A stretch of DNA of 31,136 bases from Acidobacteriota bacterium (lineage in GTDB: Bacteria > Acidobacteriota > Terriglobia > Terriglobales > Acidobacteriaceae): positions 1 through 31,136 of the forward strand of contig JAJZDL010000005.1 of NCBI GenBank assembly GCA_021851465.1, written 5' to 3'. Shown piece after piece: positions 22,779 to 30,687 of this stretch. The position numbers were made by a program, and so were the translations under genes. Position 1 is the stretch's first letter. The number at the start of each line of letters is the position of its first letter. The notes beneath the pieces were generated by a model. That model was not told the DNA's origin, ran no database searches, and was given only the letters and a program-made list of their open reading frames with translations.

Positions 22779-24026
22779 GTGGCACGATTTACCGGAGTTC
22801 TCGGGATCATCGCGTTTCTTGGCCTGGCGTATGCTCTCTCCACCGACCGGCGCGCGGTCCGCTGGCGCACAGTGCTGTGGGGCCTCGGCCTGCAGGTCAT
22901 CTTCGCCTTCGGTGTGCTTCGCTGGGCTTACGGAGAGCGCATCCTGCAGTGGGCCGGCAACGGCGTGACTGCGTTCCTGGGCCACGCCGCAGACGGATCG
23001 AGGATGGTCTTCGGCCCGCTGGGCGACCCGCAGAACGGACTCAACGTCTTCGCGTTCACGGTGCTGCCCACCATTATCTTCGTCGGCGCGTTCTTCGCGG
23101 TGCTCTATCACGTCGGAGTGATGCAGCGGATCGTGCGCGCCGTGGCCTGGGCGATGCAGCGCACCATGGGAACCAGCGGCGCGGAGAGCACCAACGTCGC
23201 GGCCAGCATCTTTGTCGGCATGACCGAGGCGCCGCTCACCATCCGTCCATTTCTCGCTGGCGCAACCAACTCCGAGCTGATGACCATTATGACCGCCGGC
23301 ATGGCGCACGTCTCCGGCGGGATCATGGCGGCGTACATCAGCTTCGGTATCGACGCGAAGGCCCTGCTCGCGGCTGTGGTGATGACCGCGCCGGGGACTA
23401 TTCTGGTGGCCAAGATGCTGGTGCCGGAGACGGAGACGCCGGCGACCGCGGGCACGGTCCACATGCCTCCCAGCGAGGAGCACGCGGGCGAAAACCTGAT
23501 TGGAGCGGTTGCGCGCGGCGCCATCGATGGCGGCGCGCTGGCCTTCAACGTGGCCATCATGCTCATCGGCTTTCTGGCGCTGGTCGGTCTGCTGAACGCG
23601 ACAATGAACGGCCTCTCCAACTTCGCCTGGGCGCACGGACACATCCCGTTGCCCCACTCGCTGAACGCGGCCCTGGGCTTTATCGGTGCGCCGGTTGCGT
23701 GGCTGATCGGCATTCCGTGGCGCGAGGCGCCCGCCATCGGCAACCTGCTGGGAACGCGCGCGGTGCTGAATGAACTGATCGCTTACACGCAGCTCGGCGC
23801 GATGAAGACCGGCCCCTGCGCACTCTCGCCGCGCACCGTTACCATCGCAACATTTGCGTTGTGCGGCTTCGCCAACCTGGGCTCGATCGGCATACAGATC
23901 GGCGGCATCGGCGCGCTGGCGCCCAACCGGCGCAACGACCTCGCTCGCCTCGGTCTTCGCGCCATGCTCGCCGGGACCATGGCCAACCTCATCTCCGCCG
24001 CCATCGTCTCCATGCTGATCAAATGA
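22779..24026 (+). CDS. Concentrative nucleoside transporter (CNT/NupC family)
   Basis: A 415-residue inner-membrane symporter that takes up nucleosides with protons or sodium. It has about ten hydrophobic segments and the CNT hallmarks: an N-terminal transport domain beginning LGIIAFLGLAYALSTDRRAV, a gate region FAFTVLPTIIFVGAFFAVLYH, the substrate loop IFVGMTEAPL, the segment MTAGMAHVSGGIMAAY and the late motif LCGFANLGSIGIQIGGIG. GTG 22779 is chosen because GAGGGGAG lies six bases before it and the N-terminus then matches the family. Which nucleosides it carries is not determined. It stands alone; the toxin-antitoxin pair follows after 61 bases. Confidence 0.93.
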   Translation: MARFTGVLGIIAFLGLAYALSTDRRAVRWRTVLWGLGLQVIFAFGVLRWAYGERILQWAGNGVTAFLGHAADGSRMVFGPLGDPQNGLNVFAFTVLPTIIFVGAFFAVLYHVGVMQRIVRAVAWAMQRTMGTSGAESTNVAASIFVGMTEAPLTIRPFLAGATNSELMTIMTAGMAHVSGGIMAAYISFGIDAKALLAAVVMTAPGTILVAKMLVPETETPATAGTVHMPPSEEHAGENLIGAVARGAIDGGALAFNVAIMLIGFLALVGLLNATMNGLSNFAWAHGHIPLPHSLNAALGFIGAPVAWLIGIPWREAPAIGNLLGTRAVLNELIAYTQLGAMKTGPCALSPRTVTIATFALCGFANLGSIGIQIGGIGALAPNRRNDLARLGLRAMLAGTMANLISAAIVSMLIK

Positions 24027-24030
24027 TTGT

Positions 24031-24049
24031 AATGTCAATCTTCGACATT
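24031..24049 (+). promoter_or_regulatory. Inverted repeat before the toxin-antitoxin genes (operator or terminator)
   Basis: AATGTC at 24031-24036 and GACATT at 24044-24049, seven bases apart, followed by a short T-run and then TTATCC. It lies in a noticeably AT-rich stretch between the transporter stop and the antitoxin start. It could be a weak intrinsic terminator for the transporter, an operator bound by the antitoxin, or both. ParD-type antitoxins commonly bind palindromes at this place. Confidence 0.4.
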
Positions 24050-24087
24050 TTTTGTTATCCTGAACTGCGAATCCAGGAGGGCTGCCA

Positions 24088-24330
24088 ATGAACGTCTCAC
24101 TCACCGCCGAACTCGAACGGATGGTCGAGCAAACCGTCTCCACCGGGCGTTACAGTTCTGCCTCTGAGGTCGTCCGCGCAAGCCTTCGCAGCTTCCTCGA
24201 TGAGGAGCGATGGAAGAATTACGCCCGCGCCAAGATCGACAAAGGGATGGAGGACGCCGTTGCCGGTAGAATTGTCGCTGGCGGAGTCGCCATGCGCAGA
24301 ATTCGCGCCGCCGCGCGGAGAAAAAAATAG
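24088..24330 (+). CDS. parD: ParD-family antitoxin (ribbon-helix-helix)
   Basis: An 80-residue protein. The first 45 residues (MNVSLTAELERMVEQTVSTG, then RYSSASEVVRASLRSFLDEE) match the ParD/CC2985-type ribbon-helix-helix DNA-binding fold: a beta strand, then two helices with the conserved Y-S-SEVVR-LR pattern. The C-terminal half is basic and would wrap the toxin. It neutralises ParE and probably represses its own promoter at the inverted repeat 40-57 bases upstream. AGGAGG lies eight bases before the ATG. Its stop codon shares one base with the GTG start of the toxin. Confidence 0.9.
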   Translation: MNVSLTAELERMVEQTVSTGRYSSASEVVRASLRSFLDEERWKNYARAKIDKGMEDAVAGRIVAGGVAMRRIRAAARRKK

Positions 24331-24647
24331 TGCCCGCACGCTTCCGGCTCACCGAGGACGCTGTCCGCGATCTCGAAGAGGCAGCCGCATTCCTCGCCGA
24401 AGAGAGCGAAGCCGCTGCCCTCAACCTCGCCGATGCCCTGGAGCATTCGTTTTGCTTTATCGCGGCATGGCCTGGCTGCGGACATCGCCGGCCCGACCTC
24501 ACCTCCAACCGGGATCTTCGCTTCTGGTTCAGCAGCGGTTATCTCATTGCCTATAACATCGACACCAGGCCAATCCTTGTCCTCGGCGTTTTGCATGGCG
24601 CTCGTGACTCCGCACAATTGATTGACCGCAGATTGGAAGACCGATGA
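24330..24647 (+). CDS. parE: ParE/RelE-superfamily toxin
   Basis: A 105-residue protein of the RelE/ParE fold: FRLTEDAVRDLEEAAAFLAEES (with the typical A--DL-E---F split here by the residue limit), then RRPDLTSNRDLRFWFSSGYLIAYNID and the closing ILVLGVLHGARD. The pattern 'R-DL--- LR-W----YLI-Y' and the final 'VLHGARD' are characteristic of ParE-type toxins, which typically act on DNA gyrase; RelE-type mRNA cleavage is less likely because of its ParD partner. It starts with GTG inside the antitoxin stop (TAGTG) and its own stop overlaps the start of the next gene as ATGA. That makes a three-gene coupled unit. Confidence 0.88.
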   Translation: MPARFRLTEDAVRDLEEAAAFLAEESEAAALNLADALEHSFCFIAAWPGCGHRRPDLTSNRDLRFWFSSGYLIAYNIDTRPILVLGVLHGARDSAQLIDRRLEDR

Positions 24648-26344
24648 ACATACGCCAGCCATACGCCCCCTTCGCCGCCACCCTCTTGCTTGCCGCGCTC
24701 GCCTTTGCCACCCCGGCCGCCCCCGCCCAATCCAGCGACACTCCCCGCCTGGAGAAGAAGGACGGACGCTTCGCGCTGATCGTCGATGGCAAGCCCTTTC
24801 TCATTCTTGGCGGGCAGATCAACAACTCCAGCGCATGGCCCGCGACCCTGCCCGCTGCGTGGAGCGCCGCCGAGGCCATGCACGCCAATACCGTCGAGGC
24901 GCCCGTCTACTGGGAGCAGATGGAGCCAACCAAGGGCGCCTTCGACTTCACCAACGTAGACCTGCTGGTCACGCAGGCCCGCGAGCACCGCCTCCATCTC
25001 GTCCTGCTCTGGTTCGGAACATGGAAGAACGGCCAGAACCACTACGTCCCGGAGTGGATCAAGTCCGACCCCAAGACCTACCCGCGCGAGGAGAATGCAT
25101 ACGGCAAGCTGCTCGACGTGATGTCGCCCAGTTCGCAGGCCAATCTCAACGCCGACAAGACCGCCTTCGCCGCGCTGATGCGCCACGTCAAGTCCATCGA
25201 CGCGACTCAACACACTGTTATTCTGGTGCAGGTGGAGAACGAGTCCGGATCGGTCGGCTCCGTCCGCGACTTCTCCCCTGCCGCGCAGAAGGCCTTCGAC
25301 AGCCCGGTTCCCATCGAGCTTGCCCATGCGCTGCACGTTCCCGAGAGCACATGGACACAGGCCTTCGGCCCCGACGCGGATGAGAGCTTCGCGGCCTACT
25401 CCACCGCGCATTACATCGACCAGGTTGCCGCCGCGGGCAAGGCCGAGTACCCGCTGCCCATGTACTGCAACGTCTGGTTCGCCTACCCCGTTCATGCACT
25501 GGAGAACCGCGACAGGCCGAGCGCTGGGCAGGAGTATCCCTCGGGCGGGCCGCAGCAGGCCAACATCCCGATCTGGAAGGCCGCCGCGCCCTCCATCGAC
25601 ATCCTTGCGCCAGACTTCTACTCGGACGACTTCAGCCTCTTCCGCTCGATCATCGCCACATACGCCCGCGCCGACAACCCGCTGCTTATCCCGGAGAGCC
25701 AGATTGGCCCAAACTTTGGGCGCTACTTCTTCTATGCTCTGGGCAAAGGGGCCATCGGCTTCGCGCCCTTCGGCATCGACCGCGCCCAACTGCCTGAAGT
25801 GCCCACCCCGCAAGGAACCATTGCCTCCGCCCCGGCAAGGCCCGCCAATCCCGCCGACAACTTCGCTCTCTTCAGCCCTGCCGACAGCCAGATTGCGCAG
25901 CTCAACCTGGAGGGCAAGCTCCAGACCGCAGTCGAGGACAAGGGCGCGGCGCGGCAGACGATCCACTTCGCCAGCGCGGATGCGGTGGTCTCCTTCGGCT
26001 TTCCCCAGCCCGATGGAACCTATCCTCCCGGCACACCGACGCTGCAAGGCCGCGCCGTGGTCGCGCAGCTTGGCCCGCTGGAGTTCCTGGTGAGCGGCTT
26101 CGATGCGAGCGTCCGCTTCTGCTTGTCTGACAACGCTCTGCAGCAGACACCTAATCTACAGCTTGAAATTCTGCGTGCCGAGGAGGGGCAGTACATCGAT
26201 GGCGTCTGGCAGTCCACGCGCATCCTCAACGGCGACCAGACCGACCGCGGCCTCAACTTCCGCGGCGGCACGCCCCCGCTGGTGCGCATTCTGCTGCACA
26301 CGCTGCCCCTCTACGACGAAGCAGTCCATCGCGCAAGCAGGTAG
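24644..26344 (+). CDS. Secreted GH35-like beta-galactosidase (DUF5597-type)
   Basis: A 566-residue exported glycosidase. The signal peptide is PYAPFAATLLLAALAFATPA (about 6-25) with cleavage after APAQ. The TIM-barrel opens with FALIVDGKPFLILGGQ and continues with ANTVEAPVYWEQMEPTKGAF. The acid/base is Glu200 in the Asn-Glu pair of QVENESGS, and the likely nucleophile is Glu351 in LLIPESQIGP. The C-terminal part (about 425-566) is beta-rich, as in the DUF5597 domain of GanA-like proteins. It should release terminal galactose or a related sugar from plant or microbial glycans outside the cytoplasm. ATG 24644 overlaps the toxin stop (ATGA), with GGAAG five bases upstream. No transporter or sugar regulator is adjacent. 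Confidence 0.88.
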   Translation: MNIRQPYAPFAATLLLAALAFATPAAPAQSSDTPRLEKKDGRFALIVDGKPFLILGGQINNSSAWPATLPAAWSAAEAMHANTVEAPVYWEQMEPTKGAFDFTNVDLLVTQAREHRLHLVLLWFGTWKNGQNHYVPEWIKSDPKTYPREENAYGKLLDVMSPSSQANLNADKTAFAALMRHVKSIDATQHTVILVQVENESGSVGSVRDFSPAAQKAFDSPVPIELAHALHVPESTWTQAFGPDADESFAAYSTAHYIDQVAAAGKAEYPLPMYCNVWFAYPVHALENRDRPSAGQEYPSGGPQQANIPIWKAAAPSIDILAPDFYSDDFSLFRSIIATYARADNPLLIPESQIGPNFGRYFFYALGKGAIGFAPFGIDRAQLPEVPTPQGTIASAPARPANPADNFALFSPADSQIAQLNLEGKLQTAVEDKGAARQTIHFASADAVVSFGFPQPDGTYPPGTPTLQGRAVVAQLGPLEFLVSGFDASVRFCLSDNALQQTPNLQLEILRAEEGQYIDGVWQSTRILNGDQTDRGLNFRGGTPPLVRILLHTLPLYDEAVHRASR

Positions 26345-26352
26345 ACGCGCGG

Positions 26353-26568
26353 CTACTTGCTTGCGGAAGCGGTCGAGGCGGCGGAGTTGCCGTGCGCTTC
26401 GGCGGCCTTGCGCGATTCCTCGAAGGCGCTGCTGGAGTACTCGTGCGCGCGCCGCGAGAGCTCGTGGGCGGTGAGGCTGCCCTGGCCATGCGAGGCCGCC
26501 GCTGCGGCGTGGGCGTGTGCGGCTTGCTTGTGAAACTCGGCGGCGCGGTCGTGAATGCTCTGGGGCAT
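26353..26568 (-). CDS. Small Ala/His-rich hydrophilic protein
   Basis: A 71-residue soluble protein, MPQSIHDRAAEFHKQAAHAH onward, almost entirely helical in composition. It has repeated Ala-His and Ala-Ala-Glu patterns (HAHAAAAASHGQG, SRRAHEYSSSAFEESRKAAE) and a Ser/Ala-rich tail. Similar short proteins are found as stress-type orphans in Acidobacteria and Proteobacteria; no function is known to me. ATG 26568 is supported by AGAGG nine bases upstream. The frame is open further upstream but those codons look non-coding. It is convergent with the glycosidase, with eight bases between the stops. Confidence 0.7.
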   Translation of the reverse strand: MPQSIHDRAAEFHKQAAHAHAAAAASHGQGSLTAHELSRRAHEYSSSAFEESRKAAEAHGNSAASTASASK

Positions 26569-26733
26569 GGGCGGAATCCTCTGCGCGGTTAGATGCCGGT
26601 GGAGCGGGAAGCGTCGGGGTCGAGATGGGACGCGGGCTTCGGTCGATGTATAGGCTCTTACGCTGCGAGTTTGCCTAAAGCGGCGGCGCTGCAAATTTGC
26701 TTCGAATTCAGCGCGATTAGCGGCCATGAATGG

Positions 26734-26739
26734 TAAAAT
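26734..26739 (+). promoter_or_regulatory. Extended -10 (TGGTAAAAT) directly before hpnJ
   Basis: TAAAAT at 26734-26739 is preceded by TGG, giving an extended -10. ATG codons follow at 26741 and 26747, and there is no Shine-Dalgarno before either. A start of transcription about seven bases after the box falls at ATG 26747, so hpnJ mRNA is probably leaderless. Confidence 0.5.
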
Positions 26740-26746
26740 AATGGCA

Positions 26747-28228
26747 ATGACAACTCCGCTGAAGACTCTCTTCCTGAACCCGCCCTCCTTTGAAAAGTTC
26801 GACGGTGGCGCCAGCAGCCGCTGGCCTGCCACGCGAGAGATCGAGTCCTACTGGTATCCCGTCTGGCTCACCTATCCCGCGGGGATGTTGGAGGGATCGC
26901 GCCTGGTCGATGCTCCGCCGCACCACCTCAAGTGGCCCGATGTCGTGGAGATTCTGAAGGATTACGAGTTCCTGGTTCTCTTTACCAGCACAATGGGCTG
27001 GGAGGGCGACCAGAAGATGGCTACGGTCATCAAGCAGACCTATCCCGCGATCAAGATCGCGTTTGTCGGGCCGCCGGTGACCACCTCGACCGATCGCGCA
27101 CTGAACGAATGTGCGGCCATCGACTTTATCTGCCGCCGCGAGTTCGATTTTTCTATCGTTGAATACGCCAACGGCAAGCCGTTGAACGAGATCCTCGGCG
27201 TCAGCTACAGGAACGAGAATGGCGTGATCCAGCACAACCCGGACCGTCCGCAGGTAACTCCCGAGCAGCTCGACGAGATGCCGTGGGCAACAGAGATCTA
27301 CGCGCGCGATCTGGACGTGACCAAGTACAGCGTGCCATTTCTGCTGCACCCGTTCGTCAGCCTCTACAGCACACGCGGCTGCCCTGCGCAGTGTACCTTC
27401 TGCCTCTGGCCGCAGACGCTCAGCGGGCATGCGTGGCGCAAGCGCTCGACCGACGATGTGGCGGCCGAGATGGCCAACGCCAAGAAGCTCTTCCCGCATG
27501 TCAAGGAGTACTTCTTCGACGACGACACCTTCAATATCCAGAAGGCGCGCACTGTGGAGCTGTGCGAGAAGCTGAAGCCGCTGGGCCTCACCTGGTCCTG
27601 CACCTCGCGCGTCACCACCGACTACGAGACGCTGAAGGCGATGAAGGAGGCGGGCTGCCGGTTGCTGATCGTCGGCTACGAATCGGGCGACGCGCAGATC
27701 CTCAAGAATATCAAGAAGGGTGCGACGGTGGAGCGCGCGCTGGAGTTCACGCGCGACTGCCACAAGCTGGGCCTGGTGATCCACGGCGACTTCATCCTCG
27801 GCCTGCCGGGCGAGACGCACGAGTCCATCCGCAACACCATCGAGTTCGCCAAGAGGCTGGACTGCGAGACCATCCAGGTCTCCATGGCCCACGCCTTCCC
27901 CGGAACCGAGCTGTACGAGTTCGCCAAGGAGAAGGGCTACATCACCAACTTGGCGATGAACGACGACGCCGGCCACCAGTTGGCCCACATCGAGTACCCC
28001 GGCCTGCCCGCCGAGTATGTGATGGAGATGGTGCACAAGTTCTACGACGAGTACTTCTTCCGCCCCAAGGCCGCCTTCCGCGTCATCTGGCAGGCCATCG
28101 TCCACCGCGACGTCCCGCGCCTATACACTGAGGCGCGCTCCTTCATGAAGCTGCGTGGCCAGCGCAACAAGGCAGCGCGCGCCGTCACAAAATCCAAGGC
28201 CCTGAAGGCGCAGGAATCCTCCAGCTAA
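26747..28228 (+). CDS. hpnJ: Hopanoid biosynthesis radical SAM protein HpnJ
   Basis: A 493-residue cobalamin-binding-type radical SAM enzyme. The N-terminal B12-binding-like domain (about 5-140) begins KTLFLNPPSFEKFDGGASSR, a segment I associate with HpnJ. The [4Fe-4S]/SAM motif is RGCPAQCTFC with Cys212, Cys216 and Cys219, followed by YFFDDDTFN, YESGD and FILGLPGETHESI. From the family, HpnJ acts late in side-chain decoration of bacteriohopanetetrol, converting the glucosamine headgroup to the cyclitol ether after HpnI and HpnK. Those partners are not in the window. In-frame ATGs lie at 26726, 26741 and 26747; the last is preferred because it fits an extended -10 and none has a ribosome site. 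Two small transporter genes follow after 45 bases. Confidence 0.9.
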   Translation: MTTPLKTLFLNPPSFEKFDGGASSRWPATREIESYWYPVWLTYPAGMLEGSRLVDAPPHHLKWPDVVEILKDYEFLVLFTSTMGWEGDQKMATVIKQTYPAIKIAFVGPPVTTSTDRALNECAAIDFICRREFDFSIVEYANGKPLNEILGVSYRNENGVIQHNPDRPQVTPEQLDEMPWATEIYARDLDVTKYSVPFLLHPFVSLYSTRGCPAQCTFCLWPQTLSGHAWRKRSTDDVAAEMANAKKLFPHVKEYFFDDDTFNIQKARTVELCEKLKPLGLTWSCTSRVTTDYETLKAMKEAGCRLLIVGYESGDAQILKNIKKGATVERALEFTRDCHKLGLVIHGDFILGLPGETHESIRNTIEFAKRLDCETIQVSMAHAFPGTELYEFAKEKGYITNLAMNDDAGHQLAHIEYPGLPAEYVMEMVHKFYDEYFFRPKAAFRVIWQAIVHRDVPRLYTEARSFMKLRGQRNKAARAVTKSKALKAQESSS

Positions 28229-28273
28229 ACGGATTTACGCTCGCTTGCGCGCACCGGACAGCTTGGAAGGCCG

Positions 28274-28735
28274 ATGAAGCACACCCTTACCCCACAGCGC
28301 TATCTCATTCTTCTCGCCGTGATGCTCACCGCGTCGGTGGGCGACACGCTGCTGTCGCATGGCATGGAGCAGGTCGGACAGGTCTCGCTGGCGCACCTTG
28401 GTCTTCTGCTTGCAGCACTGCGCAATCCGTGGGTCATCAGCGGAATTCTCTGCCTGCTGGGCTTCTTCGCCAGCTACCTGACCGCGCTCTCCTGGGCCGA
28501 CCTGACGTTTGTGCTGCCCTCGACTGCGTTTGGATACGTCGTCGTCGCGCTGCTGGCGAAGTATTGGCAGCATGAGACGATCAGTCTCTATCGCTGGGCG
28601 GGAATTCTGCTGATCGTGTGCGGCGTGGGCTTTGTCGCCAACGGGCCATCGCTGACGACACACGAGTCGCAGCAAGCGGTAGAAGAACCGACTGCTACGG
28701 GCAAGAGCGCGGCGACAACGGGTGGAACGCGATGA
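28274..28735 (+). CDS. EamA/DMT-type half-transporter, first subunit
   Basis: A 153-residue membrane protein with four predicted helices (about 10-28, 40-62, 70-90 and 105-122) and a hydrophilic tail of about 25 residues. LTASVGDTLLSHGMEQVG, LTALSWADLTFVLPSTAFGY and RWAGILLIVCGVGFVA are typical of EamA/SMR-like drug/metabolite transporter halves, such as the ArnE/ArnF pair that flips aminoarabinose-lipid. A functional unit would need a partner, and the next gene encodes a related four-helix protein. The two genes overlap by four bases (ATGA). GGAAGG precedes the start. It lies 45 bases behind hpnJ on the same strand, probably in one operon. Confidence 0.82.
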   Translation: MKHTLTPQRYLILLAVMLTASVGDTLLSHGMEQVGQVSLAHLGLLLAALRNPWVISGILCLLGFFASYLTALSWADLTFVLPSTAFGYVVVALLAKYWQHETISLYRWAGILLIVCGVGFVANGPSLTTHESQQAVEEPTATGKSAATTGGTR

Positions 28736-29151
28736 CCTTTGCCAGCCCGATCGGCACGGGCCACGTCTATGCTGGGCAGATCGAGACGTGGGCCACGATT
28801 CTCACAGTCGCAGCCACCGCGGTTGCGGGAGATGTGCTGACCGCGGGCGCAATGCGGCGCATCGGCGACCTCGACCTGGTCCGCGCAAACTCCGGACTGG
28901 GCGGGGCGGTTCGCGCGGTCGTCTCCAGCCCGATGTTTCTGCTGGGCGTGCTTTCAATGGCGGTGAGTTTCTTTTCGCTGCTGTTTACTCTGTCGAATGT
29001 GGAGCTGTCGCTGGCGGCGCCGGCCAGCGCGTCGCTGACGTTTCTCGGCAATGCCTTCGCGGCGAAGCTGTTTCTCCGAGAGAACGTTGATCGCCGCCGC
29101 TGGCTGGCCGCGCTGCTTGTCTGCGCGGGCGTCTTTCTGCTGGCAAAGTAG
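28732..29151 (+). CDS. EamA/DMT-type half-transporter, second subunit
   Basis: A 139-residue protein, again with four predicted helices (about 18-36, 60-80, 83-105 and 118-137). WATILTVAATAVAGDVLTAGAMRRIGDLD is the counterpart of the first subunit's opening (split across the limit: ATAVAGDVLTAGAMRRIG). It has FTLSNVELSLAAPASASLTF for the family's helix-3 region and RRRWLAALLVCAGVFLLA at the end. The paired, overlapping arrangement suggests a heterodimer. Cargo is unknown; its position behind hpnJ suggests a lipid or lipid-linked headgroup. It ends six bases from the stop of the opposing tolC-like gene. Confidence 0.82.
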   Translation: MTFASPIGTGHVYAGQIETWATILTVAATAVAGDVLTAGAMRRIGDLDLVRANSGLGGAVRAVVSSPMFLLGVLSMAVSFFSLLFTLSNVELSLAAPASASLTFLGNAFAAKLFLRENVDRRRWLAALLVCAGVFLLAK

Positions 29152-29157
29152 AGCGGC

Positions 29158-30687
29158 TTACGGCTGTGGGGTGGGTGTGGCCGGCAGGCCCTGCTGGGGG
29201 GACGGAGAGGCAGGCTGTGTAGAAGCAGGCGGCTCTGCGGTCGCGCTGGATTTAAGCCAGGGGATGAGTTGGCCGGTCTGGCGCAGGAGCTGGATCTCAG
29301 CCTGGCGCAACTGGAAGGCCGCATCGAGAACGAGAAGGTATTTGTCGCGCTCGGCGATCCGTGCGGTCTCCTCGTCCTTCGGGCTGAACTGCGGGCCGTC
29401 CGGGTTTCCCGTGCCGTACTGAAGCTTCTGGTGGAGGATGTCGAGCTGCTGCTGCGCAAGCTGTTGCTCGAACCCGGCGACATCGGCCTGCGCCTTAAGC
29501 TCCTCGATGGTATGGCGCAGGTGGGACTGGCCGTCGAGCGCGTCCATCTGTGCGGTCTGTGCGTCGTGCTGCGCGCGCGCGGCATCGGCCGCGGACTCGC
29601 GCGCCTTGGACAGATGCGAGCGGTCGAGGATGGGAAGGGTGATGAGAACGCCAAAGGCGCTTTCATTGGCCCCAATCTGGGTGGACTGGGTATTGAGGCT
29701 CTCGAGAATTCCGAAAGAGTTGGTGAAGGTGGCGTAGCGGTTGTACTGGGCGTTGAACTCGAACCTGGGCCAGAAGGAGAAGCGCGCGTCGCCGGTGGCC
29801 TGCTGCCGCTTGGCCTCGGCGTTGGCGAACGCGGAGGCGACGGCAGCGTTGGCATAGCCGTGGGCGGAGGGAACAACCGCAACGTCCATCGCCGGATCGA
29901 GCAAGGCGGGTGCTGCGGGCAGCTTGCCATCCACGCTGAGCGCGGCGGCGGGCAGGCCGACGAGCCGCGCGAGGCGGTCGCGGTCGTCCTCGGTCTGGTC
30001 CTGCGCGCGCAGGGTGGCGAATCGAAGCTGCGCGGCGGTCAGGTGGGCCTGGGTGAGGTCGATGGGTGCGTCCTGGCCCGCATCCACGCGCTGTTGCACA
30101 ATGCCGACGAGAGTTGTGGCGTATCCCTCCTGCAGCGCAACGTTGCGCTGCCGCTGCTGGTCGTGGTCGAGGGCGAGAAAGGCGAGCGCTGTGTCCTCGG
30201 CAACCTGTTCGCGCACATCCTGCAGCGCAAGCAGTGTGGCGTTGAGGCCAGCCTGCGCCGAGTGGATGTAATTGCGTTGGGAGATGCTGAAGACGAGCGA
30301 ATCGGCGGAGATGGTGAACTCGGTGGGCGGGTCGGGCAGGTAGCCGTATGCCTGGCCGAGGCCCGCGCCTGCGCTGACGGTGGGGATGTAGACGTCGTGT
30401 GTCTCGGCAAGCTGGGCGCGCGCCTTGGCAACGTCGGCCTGCGCGCTCTGTACGCGGGGGCTGCCGCGCAGCGCCAGATCCACCGCGCTGCCAAGCGACA
30501 TCTGCGCGGCGGCGCAGGGCGCATGGACGAGAACGAGCAGCAGCGGAAGCGCGGCGCAGAGCAGGAACCAACAGCGGTCGCCGCGCGGAACGGCATCTGC
30601 AGGCGAACGAGTTGGACGAAGGAAGGTCATGGCTGCCAAGGAGCGTTTTTGTAGACGGTCAACCTCCATGGTATCGTCTTCGTGCAT
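29158..30687 (-). CDS. TolC-family outer-membrane efflux channel protein
   Basis: About 509 residues. A hydrophobic export signal, CWFLLCAALPLLLVLVHAPC, is followed by the TolC opening SLGSAVDLALRGSPRVQSAQ. Two long helical repeats (OEP domains) follow, each with the family patterns: AQAGLNATLLALQDVREQVA and QRVDAGQDAPIDLTQAHL in the first, and GVLITLPILDRSHLSKARES and a DILHQKLQYGTG/ERDKYLLVLDAAFQLRQAEIQ region in the second. A Pro/Ser/Thr-rich tail ends the protein. TolC channels form the outer-membrane exit of tripartite pumps or type I secretion; no pump partner is in the window. ATG 30687 shares one base with the upstream stop (TGATG) and suggests coupling; ATG 30669 or ATG 30630 would give a more normal signal peptide, so the start is uncertain. 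Confidence 0.88.
   Translation of the reverse strand: MHEDDTMEVDRLQKRSLAAMTFLRPTRSPADAVPRGDRCWFLLCAALPLLLVLVHAPCAAAQMSLGSAVDLALRGSPRVQSAQADVAKARAQLAETHDVYIPTVSAGAGLGQAYGYLPDPPTEFTISADSLVFSISQRNYIHSAQAGLNATLLALQDVREQVAEDTALAFLALDHDQQRQRNVALQEGYATTLVGIVQQRVDAGQDAPIDLTQAHLTAAQLRFATLRAQDQTEDDRDRLARLVGLPAAALSVDGKLPAAPALLDPAMDVAVVPSAHGYANAAVASAFANAEAKRQQATGDARFSFWPRFEFNAQYNRYATFTNSFGILESLNTQSTQIGANESAFGVLITLPILDRSHLSKARESAADAARAQHDAQTAQMDALDGQSHLRHTIEELKAQADVAGFEQQLAQQQLDILHQKLQYGTGNPDGPQFSPKDEETARIAERDKYLLVLDAAFQLRQAEIQLLRQTGQLIPWLKSSATAEPPASTQPASPSPQQGLPATPTPQP

Noticed and set aside
22346..22900. Possible 185-residue N-terminal extension of CheA
   Set aside because: The extension translates a MITE-like element and the divergent promoter region, and the Hpt domain begins properly at ATG 22345.
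24330..24647. RelE-type ribosome-dependent RNase
   Set aside because: The fold is shared, but the antitoxin is ParD-like and the sequence pattern is closer to ParE; the target still cannot be proven from sequence.
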